Assembly (NCBI GenBank): GCA_963693365.1
Contig: CAVNZM010000015.1
Span: 5,952,001 to 6,016,000 of the forward strand
DNA: 64,000 nucleotides
Direction: 5' to 3'
Source: Amoebidium appalachense
Lineage: Eukaryota > Ichthyosporea
In this document: positions 10,315 to 21,511 of the stretch, in pieces
Layout: each line of letters begins with the position of its first letter
How positions within the stretch are numbered: position 1 is the first letter of the stretch
Notes under the pieces: model-generated
Seen by the model: only the letters and a program-made list of their open reading frames with translations
The model's database searches: none
Told to the model about the DNA's origin: nothing
Made by a program: the position numbers and the translations under genes

Positions 10315-10358
<44 letters not shown>
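10315..10358 (-). repeat. ~44-nt C run upstream of RT frame (copy A)
   Basis: A homopolymer (C on the coding strand) lies in the Gag-RT interval, at the same place as the shorter runs in copy C (35,763-35,799) and copy B (15,617-15,644). Its length differs among copies, so it is unlikely to set a fixed frame. Confidence 0.85.
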
Positions 10359-10361
<3 letters not shown>

Positions 10362-10380
10362 CAGGGCCCCGGGGGGTTAG

Positions 10381-10759
10381 AGTAGGGCAGCTGGGCCCAA
10401 GTGAGGGTTGGCAGGGAGGGGAGCGGGGCCCTGTGCAGGGGAATGTGCCCGAGCACGCGGGGGTGTGGGCGGACACAGCGGTAGAAGAAGGGGGGGGGGG
10501 AGGGAGTGCTAGGTGAGTGTAAGGGGGGGGGGGGGGAGGCTCGTGGGATGGGGGGGGGGAGTAAGATTATGTGCAGTGGCCAGAATAAAAGTCTTTGTGT
10601 AGGGACATTTATTCGTGACGCGCGCGGGCGCCGTAGTTGGCCTGCGAAATTTTGTACTCAGCCCTATTGGCCCGTTCTCCCGAGCTCCGTTTCCCTGTAC
10701 TCGTGTGTCCTAGCTCCTAACCCCTATGTTCTAGCTGTGTGTGTGGGTGTGCGCGTAGA
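10381..10759 (-). other. Gag-RT interval of copy A
   Basis: A roughly 380-bp stretch after the Gag stop holds G runs and the string AATAAAAGTCTTTGTGTAGGG. It is conserved in copies B and C. It contains no separate ORF that is conserved among copies. Confidence 0.5.
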
Positions 10760-11930
10760 CTAGGCATTGTGCTTGCAGTCTTTGCGGGGGTGTGTGCCAG
10801 AGCAGAGCGGGCACACGTGGGAGAAGGGGCAGGGCTGCTTAGCGCAGGACCGACCGTTAATGTGGAAATTCCTGCAGTGCGTCGCGGGTAGATCCACGGG
10901 TCGGGCCGGTTTTGCCGGGCCGGGTTGCGGGCCAGGGCGGTTCGGGGTGTGACCCCCGCCGGGCTTGTGGGGCGGCTTAAAGCCGTCAAGACCACAGCCG
11001 GGCTTGGGGTACATGGGGCAGGCCGCGCTGGGGTGGTCGGGGGAAGCCACAGCGCTGACATGCGTCCGGGATGAGCAGAGTGGGTGGCAGGAGGAGATCC
11101 TGGTGGAGTTGGGCGAGCAGGTTGGGGCACTCGATCGGAGCCCGACCCTGCTGGTGGGCAACGGTGCGGGCGTATACGTCATAGTTGTGGATCTGGGCCC
11201 ACGGGTATCGGGTGCTGAGGCGAGTGATGTGCTGAGTCCAAAGTACGTCTTTGTCCGTGGGAAGGCCGAGGTGGTGCTTGGCGGCCATGTAATGGGTCCA
11301 AGCTTGGATCCAAATGACGAGTGAACACAGGGGAACGGGTTTGTCTTGGCGAAAAGTCTCGATGCTGCCGTCGTCGGCCATGCGCAGATGCTGACCTTTC
11401 TTGGATGGGGCCAGGAGGGCGGCGGGGGTGAACTTATACAGATCGACGAAACGATTGGCGCGCAAATCTGCCAGCACATCCGCGGGCGGAAGCGGGAGTG
11501 TGCCCGGCTGAATGTCGCCAGTGTTCTCACCTGTGATGGGGGGCGCGGGCAGGGCAGGTAGGTCTAGGTCAGGGCCGAGATGCAGCCCCGGGGAAACCTC
11601 CCCGGGTGTGGAGGGCGCGGCGGGGGGCGCGGGAGGGTCGCGGTTGGTGAGAGCAGCCAGGACGCCAGCCATCTGGGTGCTGATGGCGGTGAGGGCGGCC
11701 AGGACGGCGTCTTGAGAAGTCATCTGCGGGGACGGCGGGGCCTGAGGGGGGACTTCAGGAGTGGAGGGGAGAGTAGCCGGCGGGTCCGGGTCCGTGGTGG
11801 TATGGGCCGCTGGAGGCGCGTCAGTGTGCGCGGGAGCGTTGGTCAGCCTGTGGCGGAGGTCGCTGCGGGTCAGGCGCTTAGGTGCCGCGGCAGGGGCGGC
11901 GGCTGAGGCCTGGCGCTTTTTCGGCGGCAT
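10760..11930 (-). pseudogene. Gag-like protein of YR retroelement copy A, one frameshift
   Basis: This is the structural, nucleic-acid-binding protein of the element. It starts MPPKKRQASA at 11,930, followed by a Pro/Ala-rich region (about 20-150) and a conserved central region (FVDLYKF...LVIWIQAWTHYM) seen in Gag proteins of DIRS-order elements. Compared with the intact copy C (36,199-37,368), an extra base near 11,040 shifts the frame inside the CX2CX4HX4C zinc knuckle. The reading frame of the Cys/His-rich tail resumes in another phase and ends at 10,760 (CKHNA). A frameshift in a run of five Gs could also be a sequencing error. Confidence 0.85.
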
Positions 11931-11960
11931 GCTGACCGGCGTAGGGAAAGATAGGGAGAA

Positions 11961-12310
11961 TGAAAAGGAATATATAGCTGTAAGGCTGTGGATGCTAAAC
12001 ACAGAAGATGTGTTTGTAGCTTGCTGATCTGCTAAAAACTGTCGTGCTTATATACCTAAGCCTACCGATCTGAGCCAATCAAAAATCGATCTAGTGATAT
12101 GTGAAATCTGATCCGAGCCAATCATAACTCGGTCTAGTGATCTGTGGTATCTGATGTTTTGACTGGCTAATAGGTGCCCGTGTGCGGGCAGCCAACCGCT
12201 AACTGCTAAAACACGAAATGAAGCCTACATGGTTATGTTGGTATCGAACACCCATCCTACGTGTTTACCCAGAAAAAATATTTATGTCAATAATTTCCAC
12301 AAATAAAACC
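11961..12310 (-). promoter_or_regulatory. A1 terminal repeat of copy A with internal promoter
   Basis: This is the 5' repeat (350 bp) of the element. In element sense it carries two tandem ~35-bp blocks (TCACTAGACCGAGTTATGA then TCACTAGATCGATTTTTGA), each followed by the inverted CCAAT box ATTGGCTC, then TATATAAGCACGACAG, and ends about 30 bp before the Gag start. A CCAAT plus TATA layout upstream of gag is a plausible RNA polymerase II promoter (inference). Confidence 0.75.
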
Positions 12311-12967
12311 AAAGTAGGGGGGGGGAGTGTTACTTGTGTGGTGTGCGATGCCACTATCAACCGAAGTATAAAGTGACCATACGGAACACGTATGGATGTC
12401 GACATGTGAACATTGGAATACATTGACAATGATCATGGGGCTGTGCTTACCGTACCGTGTGATATTGCAATATATTGAGATGTGATGAGGACAAAAAGAT
12501 TAATACATTGGCAATGTTCGTCGACGAGACACTCCATATGCCTTCATTTATAGCGCACTTATACTGTACTTTGCATGCATTCGTTCCCATATATTATTGG
12601 ATTTGAAATAGTTGATATTTATAATATATATGTAATATAACACTTATATCTTTATGGTGGTGGTATCATTCGTATGTTGAATATATAATGGAACATACTT
12701 ACATATTCCTTATTTTAATGTGTTGATGTATTAATCATACCTCTGTTTATGTCATCAATATACTCACGTATATAGCAACCTATCGGCGATACCGCATTAT
12801 ATATGAATAGTTGATCATATGTTGATAATGTTATGTGATAATCTTTGATGAAAATATTGGAACTAATAATGCGAAGTGACAAATGCGAAAATACAGAATC
12901 CATCATCTTTGTTATTTGTGATGATCGCCCGGAATGAATTGGAAACGTCAAATGCAGCGAAAGTAAG
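12311..12967. other. AT-rich spacer between two inverted A repeats
   Basis: No gene is seen. The AT-rich DNA includes TATTGCAATATATTGAG and CATTGGCAATG, related to the motif cluster at 25.1-26.3 kb. It separates the A1 of copy A from an oppositely oriented A repeat, so the two could form a stem of about 280 bp. Confidence 0.6.
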
Positions 12968-13441
12968 GTTTTATTTGTGGAAATTATTACATAAATATTT
13001 TTCTGGGTAAACACGTAGGATGGGTGTTCGATACCAACACAACCATGTAGGCTTCATTTCGTGTTTTAGCAGTTAGCGGTTGGCTGCCCGCACACGGGCA
13101 CCTATTAGCCAGTCAAAACATCAGATACCACAGATCACTAGACCGAGTTATGATTGGCTCGGATCAGATTTCACATATCACTAGATCGATTTTTGATTGG
13201 CTCAGATCGGTAGGCTTAGGTATATAAGCACGACAGTTTTTAGCAGATCAGCAAGCTACAAACACATCTTCTGTGTTTAGCATCCACAGCCTTACAGCTA
13301 TATATTCCTTTTCACATGGACCTCACGGATCAATAAATTGATGACTGGGGCTTGCCGTGGTTTACAACCATTGCAGGTTCACTTTCGTCCAAGGGGATGT
13401 CCCCCTAGAGGCAACACACGTCCCGCAGTAGTTTTCATAGA
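12968..13441 (+). mobile_element. A-C-B remnant of YR retroelement (no coding region)
   Basis: An A repeat (12,968-13,314) is followed by a shortened C spacer (about 35 bp, keeping GATCAATAAATTGATGAC) and a B repeat ending TTTTCATAG at about 13,441. Recombination between A1 and A2 of a full element would delete gag, RT, YR and B1 and leave this A-C-B form, analogous to a solo LTR. The A repeat is of the copy A/C subfamily. Confidence 0.85.
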
Positions 13442-13689
13442 AACATTACTCTTATGCAAACAAAAAATACCAAAAAGAATCATGACAAAAAAAGAAGAAA
13501 AAAGAAGAAAAAAGAAAAAGAAAACTACCACACAAGCACAACAGGCTGGGCTGGGGCGACACAGAAACGAAAAACGGAAACAACAGCAGCCATAGGACAA
13601 AGAGCCGGTACCCACCTCTAGAGTGGCAAAAAAAGAGTCGACAGAACGAACCTCAAACATAGTAAGGACGGAAACCCGGACCAGAACTA
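13442..13689. other. Spacer with A-rich tract, then a 62-bp segment repeated at 17,948
   Basis: An A/G-rich stretch (AAAAAAAGAAGAAAAAAG) is followed by unique sequence and, at 13,624-13,687, a 62-bp segment starting GGCAAAAAAAGAGTCGACAG. That segment recurs at 17,948-18,009 with two substitutions. No gene is seen. Confidence 0.7.
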
Positions 13690-14048
13690 GGTTTTATTTT
13701 AAAATTACATAAATATTTTTTGGTAAACACGTAGGATGGGTGTCCGATATCAACAGACTTCGTTTCATGTTTTAGCAGTTCGCGTTCGGCTGCCCGCATA
13801 CGGGCACCTATTAGCCGATCAAAACATCAGATTCCACAGATCACTAGACCGAGTTTGATTGGCTCAGGATCAGATTTCACATAACACTAGATCGATTTTG
13901 ATTGGCTCAGATCGGTAGCCTTAGGTATATAAGCACGACAGTTTTTAGCAGATCAGCAAGCAACAAACACATCTTCTGTGTTTAGCACCTACAGCTTTAC
14001 AGCTATATTTTTCTTTTCTTCTCCCTATCTTTCCCTACGCCGGTCAGC

Positions 14049-15220
14049 ATGCCGCCGAAAAAGCGCCAGGCCTCAGCCGCCGCCCCTGCCGCGGCACCTA
14101 AGCGCCTGACCCTCAGCGACCTCCGCCACAGGCTGACCAACGCTCCCGCGGGCACTGACGCGCCTCCAGCGGTCCATACCACCACGGACCCGGACCCGCC
14201 GGCTACTCTCCCCCTCCCCCTCCTGAAGTCCCCCCCTCAGGCCCCGCCGTCCCCGCAGATGACTTCTCAAGACGCCGTCCTGGCCGCCCTCACCGCCATC
14301 AGCACCCAGATGGCTGGCGTCCTGGCTGCTCTCACCAACCGCGACCCTCCCGCGCCCCCCGCCGCGCCCTCCACACCCGGGGAGGTTTCCCCGGGGCTGC
14401 ATCTCGGCCCTGACCTAGACCTACCTGCCCTGCCCGCGCCCCCCATCACAGGTGAGAACACTGGCGACATTCAGCCGGGCACACTCCCCGCTTCCCCCCG
14501 CGGATGTGCTGGCAGATTTGCGCGCCAATCGTTTCGTCGACCTGTATAAGTTCACCCCCCGCCGCCCTCCTGGCCCCATCCAAGAAAGGTCAGCATCTGC
14601 GCATGGCCGACGACGGCAGCATCGAGACTTTTCGCCAAGACAAACCTGTTCCCCTGCGTTCACTCGTCATTTGGATCCAAGCTTGGACCCATTACATGGC
14701 CGCCAAGCACCACCTCGGCCTCCCCACGGACAAAGAAGTACTTTGGACTCAGCACATCACTCGCCTCAGCACCCGATACCCGTGGGCCCAGATCCACAAC
14801 TATGACGTATACGCCCGAACCGTTGCCCACCAGCAGGGTCGGGCTCCGATCGAGTGTCCCAACCTGCTCGCCCAACTCCACCAGGATCTCCTCCTGCCAC
14901 CCACTCTGCTCATACCGGACGCATGTCAGCGCTGCGGCTTCCCCGACCACCCCAGCGCGGCCTGCCCCATGTACCCCAAGCCCGGCTGTGGTCTTGATGG
15001 TTTCGAGCCGCCCCACAAGCCCGGCGGGGGACAAACCCCCAACCGACCCGGCCCGCAACCCGGCCCGGCACCACCGACCCGACCCGTGGATCTACCCGCG
15101 ACACACTGCAGGAATTTCCACAACGGTCGGTCCTGCGCTAAGCAGCCCTGCCCCTTCTCCCACGTGTGCCCGCTCTGCTCTGGCACACACCCCCGCAAAG
15201 ACTGTAAGCACAATGCCTAG
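14049..15220 (+). pseudogene. Gag-like protein of copy B, two frameshifts
   Basis: The protein starts MPPKKRQASA 28 bp after the A1' CTCCCTATC leader. Extra C residues near 14,495 and near 14,560 shift the frame twice. The central WIQAWTHYMAAKHH block and the C-terminal CX2CX4HX4C knuckle (CQRCGFPDHPSAAC) and CCCH-like tail remain in frame together downstream, to the stop after CKHNA. In copy C the same protein is intact at 389 aa. Confidence 0.88.
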
Positions 15221-15612
15221 TCTACGCGCACACCCACACCCACAGATAGAACATAGGGGCTAGGAGCTAGGTTACACGGGTCCAAGGACACGGAGCTCGG
15301 GAAAAACGGGGCACTAGGGCTGAGTAACAATTTTCGCAGGCCAACTACGGCGCCCGCGCGCGCCAAGAATAAATGTCCCTACACAAAGACGTTATTCTGG
15401 CCACTGCACATAATTTTACTCCCCCCCCCCCCATCCCACGAGCCTCCCCCCCTTACACTCACCTAGCACTCCCTCCCCCCCCCCCCTTCTTCTAACTCTG
15501 TGTACGCCCACACCCGCGCGTGCTCGGGCATCCCCTGCACAGGGCCCCGCTGCCCTCCCTGCAAACCCTCCCTCGGGCCCAGCTGCCCTACTCTAAACCC
15601 ACCGGGGCCCTG

Positions 15613-15644
<32 letters not shown>

Positions 15645-15689
15645 GATGCCGGGATCTCCCCGAGGGTGCCCCACCCTTGCTAACCACCC

Positions 15690-15850
15690 CCTTCCCCCGA
15701 GGCTCAGCCCCCGGAGGCCCGCCCGCTGCCCCAACACCACGTTGACACCTCCCGCTTCCGGGAGCTGCTGGCCCCCCTACCCAGCCCAATCATTCGCCGC
15801 GCAGCTCCTCCGTAACCAACTTCCCCGGACCCGACGACTCCGACCTTACC
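15690..15850 (+). pseudogene. Residual ends of the RT/RNase H frame, internal deletion (copy B)
   Basis: The N-terminal part up to a string equivalent to DQPFAAQLL is joined directly to a string equivalent to RNQLPRARRLRP from the C-terminus. All RT and RNase H catalytic motifs are gone. A second small deletion removes the RT stop and the C run. Confidence 0.85.
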
Positions 15851-15880
15851 TATCTCCCCTTCCGGAGCAACGCTGGCCGA

Positions 15881-16921
15881 TTGGCCCCCCACTTTGCTCC
15901 AGCCGAGCTGCTTCGTGCCACCACTACCCTGCAGGAATGCCAGGCCCTGAGTCTCAACCTCGACTCTCGGGCCTTTTACTCCCGGGTGCAAAAAAAAAAA
16001 AAAGTATTCATCGATTTTTGTGTGGCATCTCGGCTGCAATCCTCCGCCGGGTCCTCCCTCCCGGCCTCCCCCCACACCGTGCAGCTTTTTCTCGCCTGGT
16101 GTGCCCAACGAGGGGTACAGGCCTCTTCCTTGGCCGGCTACAATTCGGCCATCACCAGACTCCACCTCGACATGGGCCTCCCTGCTCCCTACCCCCACGA
16201 CAAGTCTCTGGCCTGGTTCCTCCGAGGGGTGGGCAGATGGCAGCTTTCTCTCAACATCCGACCCCGATCATCCACCAGGGAGCCCCTCCTGCCCTCCCAC
16301 CTCAGCATACTCCATGACCAGTGCCCCAACAAGGCCTCCTCGGCCAATCTACGGCTATGGACGGCCCTCATCGTCGGTTTCTGTGGTCTCCTCCGTTCGG
16401 GGGAATTTACCTCCAAAACCCTGACTTCCTTTGACCCGTCCCGTCACGTTAAACGGAAGGATGTGACCTTCAGCTACACCCCCACCGGTACTTTGTCCCA
16501 TGCCACCCTCCACCTGCCAACCTCCAAGACGGATGTACAGGCCCGAGGTGTCAACGTCACTCTAGCTGCCCTGCCCCTCACCCACTTCTCCCCAGCCCAT
16601 CTCCTCCGGCAATTCCTGGATACAACGTCCGGTCAACCCGACGACCCCCTGTTCAGTCTCGGTGGCATTCCCTACACCAAGGGTGCTTTCTCTGCCGACT
16701 TCCGTGCCCTCCTCTCCCGGGCAGGCCTCTCACCCTCCCGGTTTGCCGGCCACAGCCTCCGCATAGGGGGGGCCACAGCACTGGCTGAGGCCGGGGTCGA
16801 CGACTCCCGGATCAAACAACTCGGCAGGTGGTCCTCCGACTGTTTCCTGATTTATACCCGCCTTCGTCCGGCCTCCATTGCTGCCACTACCACACGTGTA
16901 TTCGCCTCTATTCTTAAGTGA
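15881..16921 (+). CDS. Tyrosine recombinase of copy B
   Basis: The 346-aa protein is the same as the enzyme at 7,542-8,573, with R, H-x-x-R, W and the nucleophile Tyr all present (GFCGLLRSGEF, GHSLRIGG, GRWSSD, LIYTR). An A run at 15,990-16,003 is expanded and adds three lysines after SRVQ, explaining the extra length. An upstream in-frame stretch (DLTYLPFRSNAGRLAPHF) suggests the native N-terminus begins before the first ATG. Because RT is deleted, this element could supply only the recombination step. Confidence 0.9.
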   Translation: MAPHFAPAELLRATTTLQECQALSLNLDSRAFYSRVQKKKKVFIDFCVASRLQSSAGSSLPASPHTVQLFLAWCAQRGVQASSLAGYNSAITRLHLDMGLPAPYPHDKSLAWFLRGVGRWQLSLNIRPRSSTREPLLPSHLSILHDQCPNKASSANLRLWTALIVGFCGLLRSGEFTSKTLTSFDPSRHVKRKDVTFSYTPTGTLSHATLHLPTSKTDVQARGVNVTLAALPLTHFSPAHLLRQFLDTTSGQPDDPLFSLGGIPYTKGAFSADFRALLSRAGLSPSRFAGHSLRIGGATALAEAGVDDSRIKQLGRWSSDCFLIYTRLRPASIAATTTRVFASILK

Positions 16922-17597
16922 AACCTTTGGAGCAAGCATACTGCTCTCGTGCCGTGGTTTACAACCATTGCAGGTTCACTTTCGTCCAAGGGGATGTCCC
17001 CCTAGAGGCAACACACGTCCCGGAGTAGTTTTCATAGAGGTTTTATTTGTGGAAATTATTGACATAAATATTTTTCTGGGTAAACACGTAGGATGGGTGT
17101 CCGATATCAACAGACTTCGTTTCATGTTTTAGCAGTTCGCGTTCGGCTGCCCGCATACGGGCACCTATTAGCCGATCAAAACATCAGATTCCACAGATCA
17201 CTAGACCGAGTTTGATTGGCTCAGGATCAGATTTCACATAACACTAGATCGATTTTGATTGGCTCAGATCGGTAGCCTTAGGTATATAAGCACGACAGTT
17301 TTTAGCAGATCAGCAAGCAACAAACACATCTTCTGTGTTTAGCACCTACAGCTTTACAGCTATATTTTTCTTTTTCACCCACCCACCTACACCCTACACT
17401 CAACCCCCATTGATCCCCACATACGTGCTGTTTTTTCACGGGGCGAAGACTTCCCCCGTTTTTTGGGCACAAGGACCTCACGGATCAATAAATTGATGAC
17501 TGGGGGCTTGCCGTGGTTTACAACCATTGCAGGTTCACTTTCGTCCAAGGGGATGTCCCCCTAGAGGCAACACACGTCCCGGAGTAGTTTTCATAGA

Positions 17598-18575
17598 TAA
17601 GTCTAAAGAAGCAGAAAATAGCTTGAACGACTGGTGGATGGGGATGATAGCTATAGTGCTAACAGCAAAAGTAGTACCCACAGTCGCTGGTTCATGAACG
17701 TGAAAAGGCAACGTGCATCGGCAGCCAGCAGGCACGCGCACACGCACGCACACACATACACACACACGCACACAGACACAGACATAATCACAGGCACGGA
17801 CACAGACCAGACAGACAAACGCCACATGCACAAAAGCAGGCAACACAAACCTAACCTTCAAACGGCCTTTCAGCCGTTAGGCGAAGAAGCTGCAGCATAC
17901 AGCATGGTCGAAACCATTCAGCACGGTGGCTGCGCGACCTGCGGAGGGCAAAAAAAGAGTCGACAGAACCAACCTCAAACTTAGTAAGGACGGAAACCCG
18001 GACCAGAACTTATGAAGTCTAGAGAAGCAGAAAATAGCTTGAACGACTGGTGGAGGGGATGATAGCTATAGTGCTAACAGCAAAAGTAGTGCCCACAGTC
18101 GCTGGTTCATGAACGTGAAAAGGCAACGTGCATCTGCAGCCAGCAGGCACACGCACACGCACGCACACACATACAATCACACGCACACAGACACAGACAC
18201 AGACACAGACATAATCACAGGCACGGACACAGACCAGACAGACAAACGCCACATGCACAAAAGCAGGCAACACAAAACTAACCTTCAAACGGCCTTTCAG
18301 CCGTTAGGCGAAGAAGCTGCAGCATGCAGCATGGTCGAAACCATTCAGCACGGTGGCTGCGCGACCTGCGGATGGGACCTGTGACCAGGCGACCTGCGGG
18401 AAGGGAACTGCGACCAGGCGACCTGCGGGAAGGGACCTGCGACCAGCGACCTGCGGGAAAGGACCTGCTGACCTGCGGGAAGGGGGAAGAGAAATGGAGC
18501 AAACAACGTGCGTACAGGCTTAAACGGACAAAAAATTGCAAACCGGATTGGGTTTAGCCAATCACTATTTGCTAT
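17598..18575. repeat. Tandem duplication of the ~420-550 bp CA/GC-rich unit; one unit hit by copy B
   Basis: 17,598-17,950 and 18,004-18,560 are successive copies of the unit at 1,749-2,300. In the second copy, CCGGACCAGAACT is followed directly by TATGAAGTCTAG. In the first, copy B lies between the same two sequences (13,687 and 17,598). The repeated 62-bp segment at 17,948-18,009 marks the unit boundary. Contained (CA)n and GCGACCTGCGGGAAGGG repeats explain the open frames. Confidence 0.85.
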
Positions 18576-19240
18576 CAGAAGCGGATTCCCATGGTGTACA
18601 TAATGTGATTGGATCGATTCTCGGCGGATCGGTGAGGTTGGCGATATGGTGGACATATTTCGGACACCGTTGCCATACGTTCCGACGGAGCTTAAGTTAT
18701 AACGTTAACGCTGTTTACTCGAGGCCTATCCCCGCTTTACGTAGAAAGGTCATGTGTGGGGGAAGATGTGAGCACCCAGACGTGTATGTACACCCGGGCA
18801 GGCCTGTGTACTCGTTGTTATGTTAATAGTTGGTTGATGGAGTACATCTTCAACGCGACGTATACACGCGTGCGTGCGATTCAGGAAGGGGTCCCCATAT
18901 GGCTCTCGTATTATTTATATTCGTGTGATATATATATTCTATGTACTATCTATTACCAATATACGTTACGTATTGGTACAATATCACAAATAATAATTAA
19001 ATATCGTCACGCGTGATGGTGATGGCATCCATGTGCTCTGCAGCAGTGTGTGTGTGTGGTGCGTGTGTGTGTGGTGTGGAGAAGCGGCCTGGGGTGGGGG
19101 GGGGGGGGGGGGGGGGGGGGGGGGAGGGGCCCGGTGGGGGGGGGGGGGGGGGGGGATAGGCAAATACCAGACAGTGATGCATAATTGAACATTCTTTTGC
19201 AGCAACAGTTTGATGATATTTACCCACCGTGTGCACCACA
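18576..19240. other. Unique sequence with G runs; no gene seen
   Basis: This stretch is not obviously repeated elsewhere in the window. It ends in G runs at 19,098-19,155. From 19,240 the sequence rejoins that at 2,440 (TGACCCCAGTCTTCCGAGG). Confidence 0.6.
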
Positions 19241-21185
19241 CATGTGACCCCAGTCTTCCGAGGTGGTGTCACAGGTGGGCGCCAACACCAATAAATTGAC
19301 TGGTGACGGGTGTACAACCAAAGAAACTCAGCAGGACATATAATAACGTTGATGCTATACCCTGCCTAGTTAACGTAATAATAAGTGCACCATCGCACGC
19401 ATGACCCCCTCCCCCCCCCCCCCCCCCGGGGGGGGGGGGGGGGTGTTTTTGCCGCGCGGTACCCCTGATATTGTAGGTGTACACTGCCCCCACAACCCCA
19501 ACTGTGTGCTGAATATCTCGTGCTAGGAAACCAATAACGCGAAACTAACACATGCCGCATGATATATGATATATATGGTACAAGGGGGGTTTCAATCCGG
19601 GCTACAATGATGTGTTTTTTTCGTGTGACCCTCGTACTCCAGAGGCACATTCACCATCCCCCCCATAAACTTTGTGGTAAATTTCTCGTGCTAGAAGCTG
19701 TTCTGTGGGTAGTTAATGAAAAAACCAATAATGTCTAGGTAACACATGTACATATACTATGCTACAAGGGGGGTCTATACGAGCTACAACGTTGTGGTGT
19801 TTTCGTGTGCCCCTCATACTCCAGGGGCACATTCACCATCCCCCCCATAAACGTTGTGGTAAATTTCTCGTGCTAGAAGCTGTTCTGTGGGTAGTTATTG
19901 AAAATACCAATAATGTGTAAGTAACACATGTACATATATTATGCTACAAGGGGGGTTCTATTCGAGCTACAACGTTGTGTTTTTTTCGTGTGACCCTCGT
20001 ACTCCAGGGGCACATTCACCATCCCCCCAATAAACGTTTTGGTATATTTCTCGTGCTAGAGGCTGTTCTGTGGGTAGTTATTGAAAAACCCAAAAATGTC
20101 TAGGTAACACATGGACATATACTATGCTAAAAGGGGGGTTCTATACGAGCTACAACGTTGTGTTTTTTTCGTGTGACCCTCGTACTCGAAGGGCACATTC
20201 CCCATCCCCCCCATAAACTGTGTGGTAAATTTCTCGTGCTAGAAGCTGTTCTGTGGGTAGTTATCGAAAAAACCAATATTGTCTAGGTAACACATGTACA
20301 TATACTATGCTACAAGGGGGGTTCTATACGAGCTACAACGTTGTGTTTTTTTCGTGTGACCCTCGTACTCCAGGGGCACATTCACCATCCCCCCCATAAA
20401 CGTTGTGGTAAATTTCTCGTGCGAGAGGCTGTTCTGTGGGTAGTTATTGAAAAAACCAATAATGTCTAGGTAACACATGTACATATACTATGATACAAGG
20501 GGGGTTCTAAACGAGCTACAACGTTGTGTTTTTTTCGTGTGACCCTCGTACTCCAGGGGTACATTCACCATCCCCCCCATAAACGTTGTGGTAAATGTCT
20601 CGTGCTAGAAGCTGTTCTGTGGGTAGTTATTGAAAAAACCAATAATGTGTAAGTAACACATGTACATATATTATGCTACAAGGGGGGTTCTATTCGAGCC
20701 ACAACGTTGTGTTTTTTTCGTGTGACCCTCGTACTCCAGGGGCACATTCACTATCCCCCCCATAAACGTTGTGGTAAATGTCTCGTGCTAGAAGCTGTTC
20801 TGTGGGTAGTTATTGAAAAAACCATTAATGTGTAAGTAACACATGTACATATACTATGCTACAAGGGGGGTTCTATTCGAGCTACAACCTTGTGTTTTTT
20901 TCGTGTGGCCCTCGTACTCCAGGGGCACATTCACCATCCCCCCCATAAACTTTGTGGTAAATTTCTCATGCGAGAGGCTGTTCTGTGGGTAGTTATTGAA
21001 AAAACCAAACATGCCTAGGTAACACATGGACATATACTATGCTACAAGGGGGGTTCTATACGAGCTACAACGTTGTGTTTTTTTCGTGTGACCCTCGTAC
21101 TCCAAGGGCACATTCACCATCCCCCCTTATAATTTGTGGTGAATTTATCGTGCTAGAAGCTACTCTGTGGGTAGTTAGTGAAAAA
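19241..21185. repeat. Second tandem array of the 183-187 bp unit, about 9 copies
   Basis: The lead-in sequence (19,241-19,560) repeats 2,440-2,750 and then the tandem units run to about 21,185. They use the same landmarks as the array at 2,770-5,335, in the same orientation. The final unit is diverged (CTATAATTTGTGGTGAATTTATCG). Confidence 0.93.
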
Positions 21186-21434
21186 ACCCGATGCTTATAA
21201 GTAACGCATGCACAAATTGTCATCATAGCATTATACTACCATAGTAGTTGGTCGACAATAACGATATATTGGGAACGTGGACACCATATTGTAAACCAAA
21301 AAATAACAACACCATAATATACTACACATACCTAACAATGTATTGTGAATGAATAAAATACTTGCTTACGTGCTGGTAACATACGAGAAACAAGGATTCT
21401 CTCGCTCTTTTTTTCTTTCTTTTTTGTTTGTTTT

Positions 21435-21511
<77 letters not shown>

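Larger units (their letters stand above)
6855..12310 (-). mobile_element. Full-length PAT/TOC/Kangaroo-like (DIRS-order) YR retroelement, copy A
   Basis: Element length is 5,456 bp. In element orientation the order is A1 (12,310-11,961), gag (11,930-10,760, frameshifted), RT/RNase H (10,280-8,628), YR (8,573-7,542), B1 (7,512-7,425), A2 (7,424-7,074), a C spacer (7,073-6,943) and B2 (6,942-6,855). Terminal sequences arranged A1...B1-A2-B2 are the split direct repeats known from PAT, TOC and Kangaroo elements, and there are no LTRs or target duplications, as expected for YR integration. It is nearly identical to copy C at 32,303-37,757, so transposition was recent. One extra base near 11,040 breaks Gag; RT and YR frames are open. 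Confidence 0.93.
13690..17597 (+). mobile_element. RT-deleted YR retroelement, copy B
   Basis: Length is 3,908 bp in plus orientation: A1' (13,690-14,020), broken gag (14,049-15,220), a residue of the RT frame (about 15,690-15,850), YR (15,881-16,921), B1 (16,951-17,038), A2' (17,039-17,377), C (17,378-17,509) and B2 (17,510-17,597). Relative to copies A and C, about 1.5 kb is missing, removing RT and RNase H and also the C run before YR. Its two A repeats share subfamily differences (GTCCGATATCAACAGACTTC), so this copy descends from a distinct lineage. The 18.0-kb tandem unit provides the pre-insertion sequence. Confidence 0.92.

Noticed and set aside
10157-10516. Plus-strand Gly-rich ORF over the C/G run in copy A
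   Set aside because: It is antisense to RT and created by the homopolymer. It is not kept in copy C because the run length differs.
7542-12002. Phage-type integrase locus of bacterial origin
   Set aside because: The recombinase is linked to RT/RNase H and a Gag with zinc knuckles between split direct repeats, which identifies a eukaryotic DIRS-order element.
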